A stretch of 64,000 nucleotides of DNA from DASQGA01 sp963762085. Lineage in GTDB: Bacteria; Actinomycetota; Thermoleophilia; Gaiellales; Gaiellaceae. The position numbers and the translations under genes were made by a program. Shown here one piece after another: positions 61,518 to 64,000 of the stretch (positions within the stretch are counted from its first letter, which is position 1; each line of letters begins with the position of its first letter). The notes below the pieces were generated by a model, which worked only from the letters and a program-made list of their open reading frames with translations, did not search any database and was not told the DNA's origin. The stretch spans positions 62,001 to 126,000 of the forward strand of contig CAVXJD010000001.1 of the NCBI GenBank assembly GCA_963762085.1. Reading direction: 5' to 3'.

Positions 61518-62516
61518 ATGGCACGGCCAACTCTCCCCAGACCGAGACTCCGGCGCGGGCGCGCGCACGGCGGTGTGGGCGAGATCGCCGAGCCGGCGCG
61601 GGGTCGCATCGAAGAGCTCTCCGCTAACGGGCTCACCTGGGTCCACGCGCCGGAGCCCTCCTCCCGTGAGGTAGCCGCCCTCGCCGAGCGCTTCGGGTTC
61701 CACGAGCTCGACATCGAGGACGTGCTCTCGAACCGCCAGCGGCCGAAGATCGACGAGTACCCGGAGTACCTGTTCGTCGTCCTGCACTTCCCGTTCTACG
61801 ACAAGACGGTGCAGCGGCTGAACGCGGCCGAGCTCGACATCTTCCTCGGGCCCGACTTCCTGATCACGCTTCCGAACGTCGAGCTGCACCCGGTCACGTA
61901 CCTCTTCAACCGCTGCCGCGACGACGCCGAGCTCCGCGAGGATCTCTTCTCGAAGGGATCGGGCTACCTGCTCTACCACGTGCTCGACGACCTCTTCGAT
62001 TACTGCTTCCCGATCCTCGACAAGATCGGCTACAAGCTCGTCGCCCTCGAGGAAGACGTGTTCGAGGGCCGTTCCGAGAACGTCGTCCGCGATATCTCGA
62101 ACGCGAAGCAGGAGATCATTGCCTACCGGAAGATCATCAAGCCCGAGCGGGCGACCCTGCGCGTCCTGGAGCGCTACACGCAACGCTTCCTCCCGGAGGA
62201 GCTCGATATCTATTTCGACGACATCGTCGACGCCGCGGAGCGGATCTGGGACCTCCTGGACAACTACAAAGAGGTTCTCGAAGGCCTCGAGTCGACCAAC
62301 GAGTCGGTCATCTCCCACAAGCAGAACGACGTCCTGCGGCTCCTGACGATCATCAGCGTCACCCTGCTCCCGCTGACGCTGATCGCGAGCGTGTTCGGGA
62401 TGAACGTGCTCTTCCCCGGGGAGGGCACGCACACGGCCTTCTGGGTGATCATCGGCAGCATGGTCACCACGCTCGGCGGCATGCTGGCGTTCTTCCGCTA
62501 CAAGCGGTGGTTCTAG
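61518..62516 (+). CDS. corA: CorA-type magnesium/divalent cation channel
   Basis: 332 residues. Long cytoplasmic domain with many helices (about 1-270), then two C-terminal transmembrane helices joined by the selectivity loop: SVFGMNVLFPGEG contains the GMN motif (about 290-292), and the basic end YKRWF. ATG 61518 has no ribosome binding site; a GTG about 57 nt downstream and a frame-shifted ATG at 61490 with a good -10 make the true N-terminus uncertain. Confidence 0.93.
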   Translation: MARPTLPRPRLRRGRAHGGVGEIAEPARGRIEELSANGLTWVHAPEPSSREVAALAERFGFHELDIEDVLSNRQRPKIDEYPEYLFVVLHFPFYDKTVQRLNAAELDIFLGPDFLITLPNVELHPVTYLFNRCRDDAELREDLFSKGSGYLLYHVLDDLFDYCFPILDKIGYKLVALEEDVFEGRSENVVRDISNAKQEIIAYRKIIKPERATLRVLERYTQRFLPEELDIYFDDIVDAAERIWDLLDNYKEVLEGLESTNESVISHKQNDVLRLLTIISVTLLPLTLIASVFGMNVLFPGEGTHTAFWVIIGSMVTTLGGMLAFFRYKRWF

Positions 62517-62517
62517 G

Positions 62518-62534
62518 GCTCCGGCGGCCGGAGC
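62518..62534. terminator. Hairpin between convergent corA and PQQ-like genes
   Basis: GCTCCGG (62518-62524) and CCGGAGC (62528-62534), perfect 7-bp stem with 3-nt loop, starting 2 bp after the corA stop. No U-run on either strand. It is placed where a bidirectional terminator would be expected. Confidence 0.45.
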
Positions 62535-62557
62535 GAGCGTGGGAGAAGCTCGCGGAA

Positions 62558-63823
62558 CTAGCTTTTGGGCGAGTTCTCCGCGCGGAAGGCCGCAAGAATG
62601 CCGTTCAGCGAAAAGTAGTAGTGGCTCTCGGTCGCGATGCCCGGTGAGTACTTCCCCATCTTGATCCGCCAGACGATCTTTCCGTCGCTCACGCGAGCGG
62701 CGAACGTCCGCTCCTCGAGCGTGGAGAAGAAGACGAGGTCTCCGACTACGACCGCCGGGCCAAGGATCCGGCCTCCCACGTGCCGGCGCCACAGCACCCG
62801 CCCTGTCTCGGCTCTGTAGGCGCGGAGGGCGCCGTCAAAGCCCCCGACGAAGACGCGGCCTTCCGCGATAGCAGGAGTCGAGTAGCCGTATGAGTTCACG
62901 CTCGCGGTCCAGATCACGCGGCCACTCGAGGCTGACAGCGCCACGACTTTGCCGGAGCGGGCAATCGAATAGAGACGAGCGCCGTCGGTCGAAGGGCTCG
63001 CGTAGAAGCTTTCGTACCGCAACGCGTCGCGCTTGATGTACGTGCTCCAGAGCTTCCGCCCATTCCGGCGGTCGAGACAGAAGATCGACCCGGCGTACGT
63101 CGTGATGCAAATGCGGTTTGCGTAAATCGAGGGGCTGGCGTTGATGCGCCCGCCCGTGTCGTAGGCCCAGCGAACACGGCCCGTGCGAACGTTGACTGCA
63201 AACAGCCGGCCGTCAGTCGCGCCGAAAAACGCCGTGTCCTCGAGCACGACCGGCGAGGACTCGACCTTTGCGTTTGTCTGAACCTGCCACAGCAGGCGGC
63301 CGTTTGCGCGGGCCAACGCGGACACGGTCCCGTCGGTTGAGCTGACGATCAAGGATGAGCCCGCGATAGCGGGCGTCGACGGCTTCGGACCGCCTTTGCG
63401 CTGCCAGACGACTCGCCCGTTTTTGGCGTTGATGGCGAAGGTCGTCCCTCGATACGTGTTGACGTAGAGCCGGCCGTCGCAATAGCTCGCGGGATACTCC
63501 ATGTAGCCACCCATCCCCCGGACCCAGATGGATTTCGTAGGACGCCCGAGCCGAAGATCGGTTCTGGCAAGGCTCCGCTGGGGATTTCCGCCGAAGTAGA
63601 ACCAGCATCGCTTGTCCCACAGAACTTGCCTCTCCTCCCCCGTTGCCTGTTCGGGCGACGTGGTTACTGCCTGCGTCTCGGTCGGAGTTACATACGAGAT
63701 GCCCTCCAGCTCCGTGTCGAGCTTCCCGGCGGGACGGTCGTTGACGCGAAAGTAGGTTGCGACGGCAGCGCCCGCAAGGAGCAGCGCAAGGCCCGCGAAT
63801 ACGGCGATCACACGTCTTCGCAT
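62558..63823 (-). CDS. PQQ-like beta-propeller repeat protein, membrane-anchored
   Basis: 421 residues from ATG 63823. A basic start and one transmembrane helix (about 5-22) anchor it; then about seven repeats of 40 residues, each with a turn like ANGRLLWQVQT, RTGRVRWAYDT, RNGRKLWSTYI, SSGRVIWTASV and ETGRVLWRRHV. This is the BamB/PQQ-dehydrogenase propeller fold without the catalytic residues of the dehydrogenases. Probably an extracytoplasmic binding scaffold; role unknown. Confidence 0.85.
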   Translation of the reverse strand: MRRRVIAVFAGLALLLAGAAVATYFRVNDRPAGKLDTELEGISYVTPTETQAVTTSPEQATGEERQVLWDKRCWFYFGGNPQRSLARTDLRLGRPTKSIWVRGMGGYMEYPASYCDGRLYVNTYRGTTFAINAKNGRVVWQRKGGPKPSTPAIAGSSLIVSSTDGTVSALARANGRLLWQVQTNAKVESSPVVLEDTAFFGATDGRLFAVNVRTGRVRWAYDTGGRINASPSIYANRICITTYAGSIFCLDRRNGRKLWSTYIKRDALRYESFYASPSTDGARLYSIARSGKVVALSASSGRVIWTASVNSYGYSTPAIAEGRVFVGGFDGALRAYRAETGRVLWRRHVGGRILGPAVVVGDLVFFSTLEERTFAARVSDGKIVWRIKMGKYSPGIATESHYYFSLNGILAAFRAENSPKS

Positions 63824-64000
63824 TTCGGGAAAGTGTGCCAGCGGCGACGGGCGGTGGACATCGGAGACTGGCCTAGCGCCTCCACTTCGCACCAGCCGTC
63901 TGATGCATCGCGTCACCCGCCATACTGCAAGCGCCTTGAGCGCGACGCTCATCGATGGCGACGGAAACGCGGTCGAGCCCGCCGACCGGGCGGCGATCGA
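63824..64000. other. Right-edge region, no supported gene
   Basis: 177 bp upstream of the PQQ-like gene. Frames stay open on both strands, as is common at this GC, but I see no start, ribosome binding site or family motif. It probably holds the promoter of the PQQ-like gene and possibly the edge of a plus-strand gene. Confidence 0.3.

Noticed and set aside
61455..62792. Minus-strand open frame opposite corA
   Set aside because: Acidic/Val-rich shadow composition; corA on plus has the GMN motif and transmembrane helices.

Overview
The window is GC-rich and gene-dense. Genes are packed head-to-tail with 1-35 nt overlaps, GTG and TTG starts are common, and several promoters appear to drive leaderless mRNAs. 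Gene content (mIHF, a MarP-like membrane serine protease, PyrR-controlled pyr genes, tandem M29 aminopeptidases, YlxR/NusA/RimP order) points to a high-GC actinobacterium. A deep-branching Thermoleophilia-like lineage is my inference, not something I could test. It reads as core chromosome: no insertion sequences, CRISPR arrays, phage genes or origins were seen. Nearly everything is on the minus strand; only ggt, an HD-GYP gene, tRNA-Arg and corA are on plus.

Layout, described in the direction of minus-strand transcription (high to low coordinates). 63.8-56.2 kb: a PQQ-like beta-propeller lipid/membrane-anchored protein, then (plus strand) tRNA-Arg(CCG) and CorA. Next is a dgcA-dgcN-M29-M29-phosphodiesterase run, probably peptide and D-amino-acid catabolism, ending in a small LysM membrane protein whose promoter carries two perfect LexA boxes. 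54.8-51.7 kb: RNase Z, DUF2007, a methyltransferase without a canonical start codon, and a MarP-like protease. 51.7-42.9 kb: the pyrimidine operon pyrR-pyrB-pyrC-carA-carB-pyrK-pyrD, with a clear PyrR-binding RNA hairpin in front of pyrR and a degenerate copy over the pyrB ribosome binding site. 42.9-34.9 kb: mihF-gmk-rpoZ-coaBC, followed by a MoxR/DUF58/transglutaminase module, a nucleotidyltransferase and a TPR protein.

34.8-25.2 kb: the translation/transcription-factor operon rimP-nusA-rnpM-infB-ylxP-rbfA-nrnA-truB-ribF, then a zinc-ribbon ORF and (plus strand) ggt, then rpsO-pnp. A terminator-like hairpin sits directly in front of rimP and could be a NusA-sensed attenuator; another long hairpin separates rpsO from pnp. 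22.6-12.2 kb: geranylgeranyl-reductase-like flavoprotein, M16 protease, dapB, dapA, RNase J, an unknown protein, ribokinase, nucleoside hydrolase and FtsK. 12.1-6.7 kb: a BMP/Nup-type nucleoside ABC importer, which with the hydrolase and ribokinase forms a salvage pathway split by ftsK. 6.66-0 kb: a RodZ-like protein, cinA, thpR, recA, recX, then rny and the 5' part of miaB.

The stretch from rimP to miaB keeps a gene order well known from Bacillus and Listeria (nusA-infB-rbfA-truB-ribF-rpsO-pnp ... dapA-rnj-ftsK ... recA-rny-miaB), so most of the window is an ancient RNA-metabolism, DNA-repair and cell-wall neighbourhood. The most interesting content lies in control elements and anomalous starts rather than in foreign genes.
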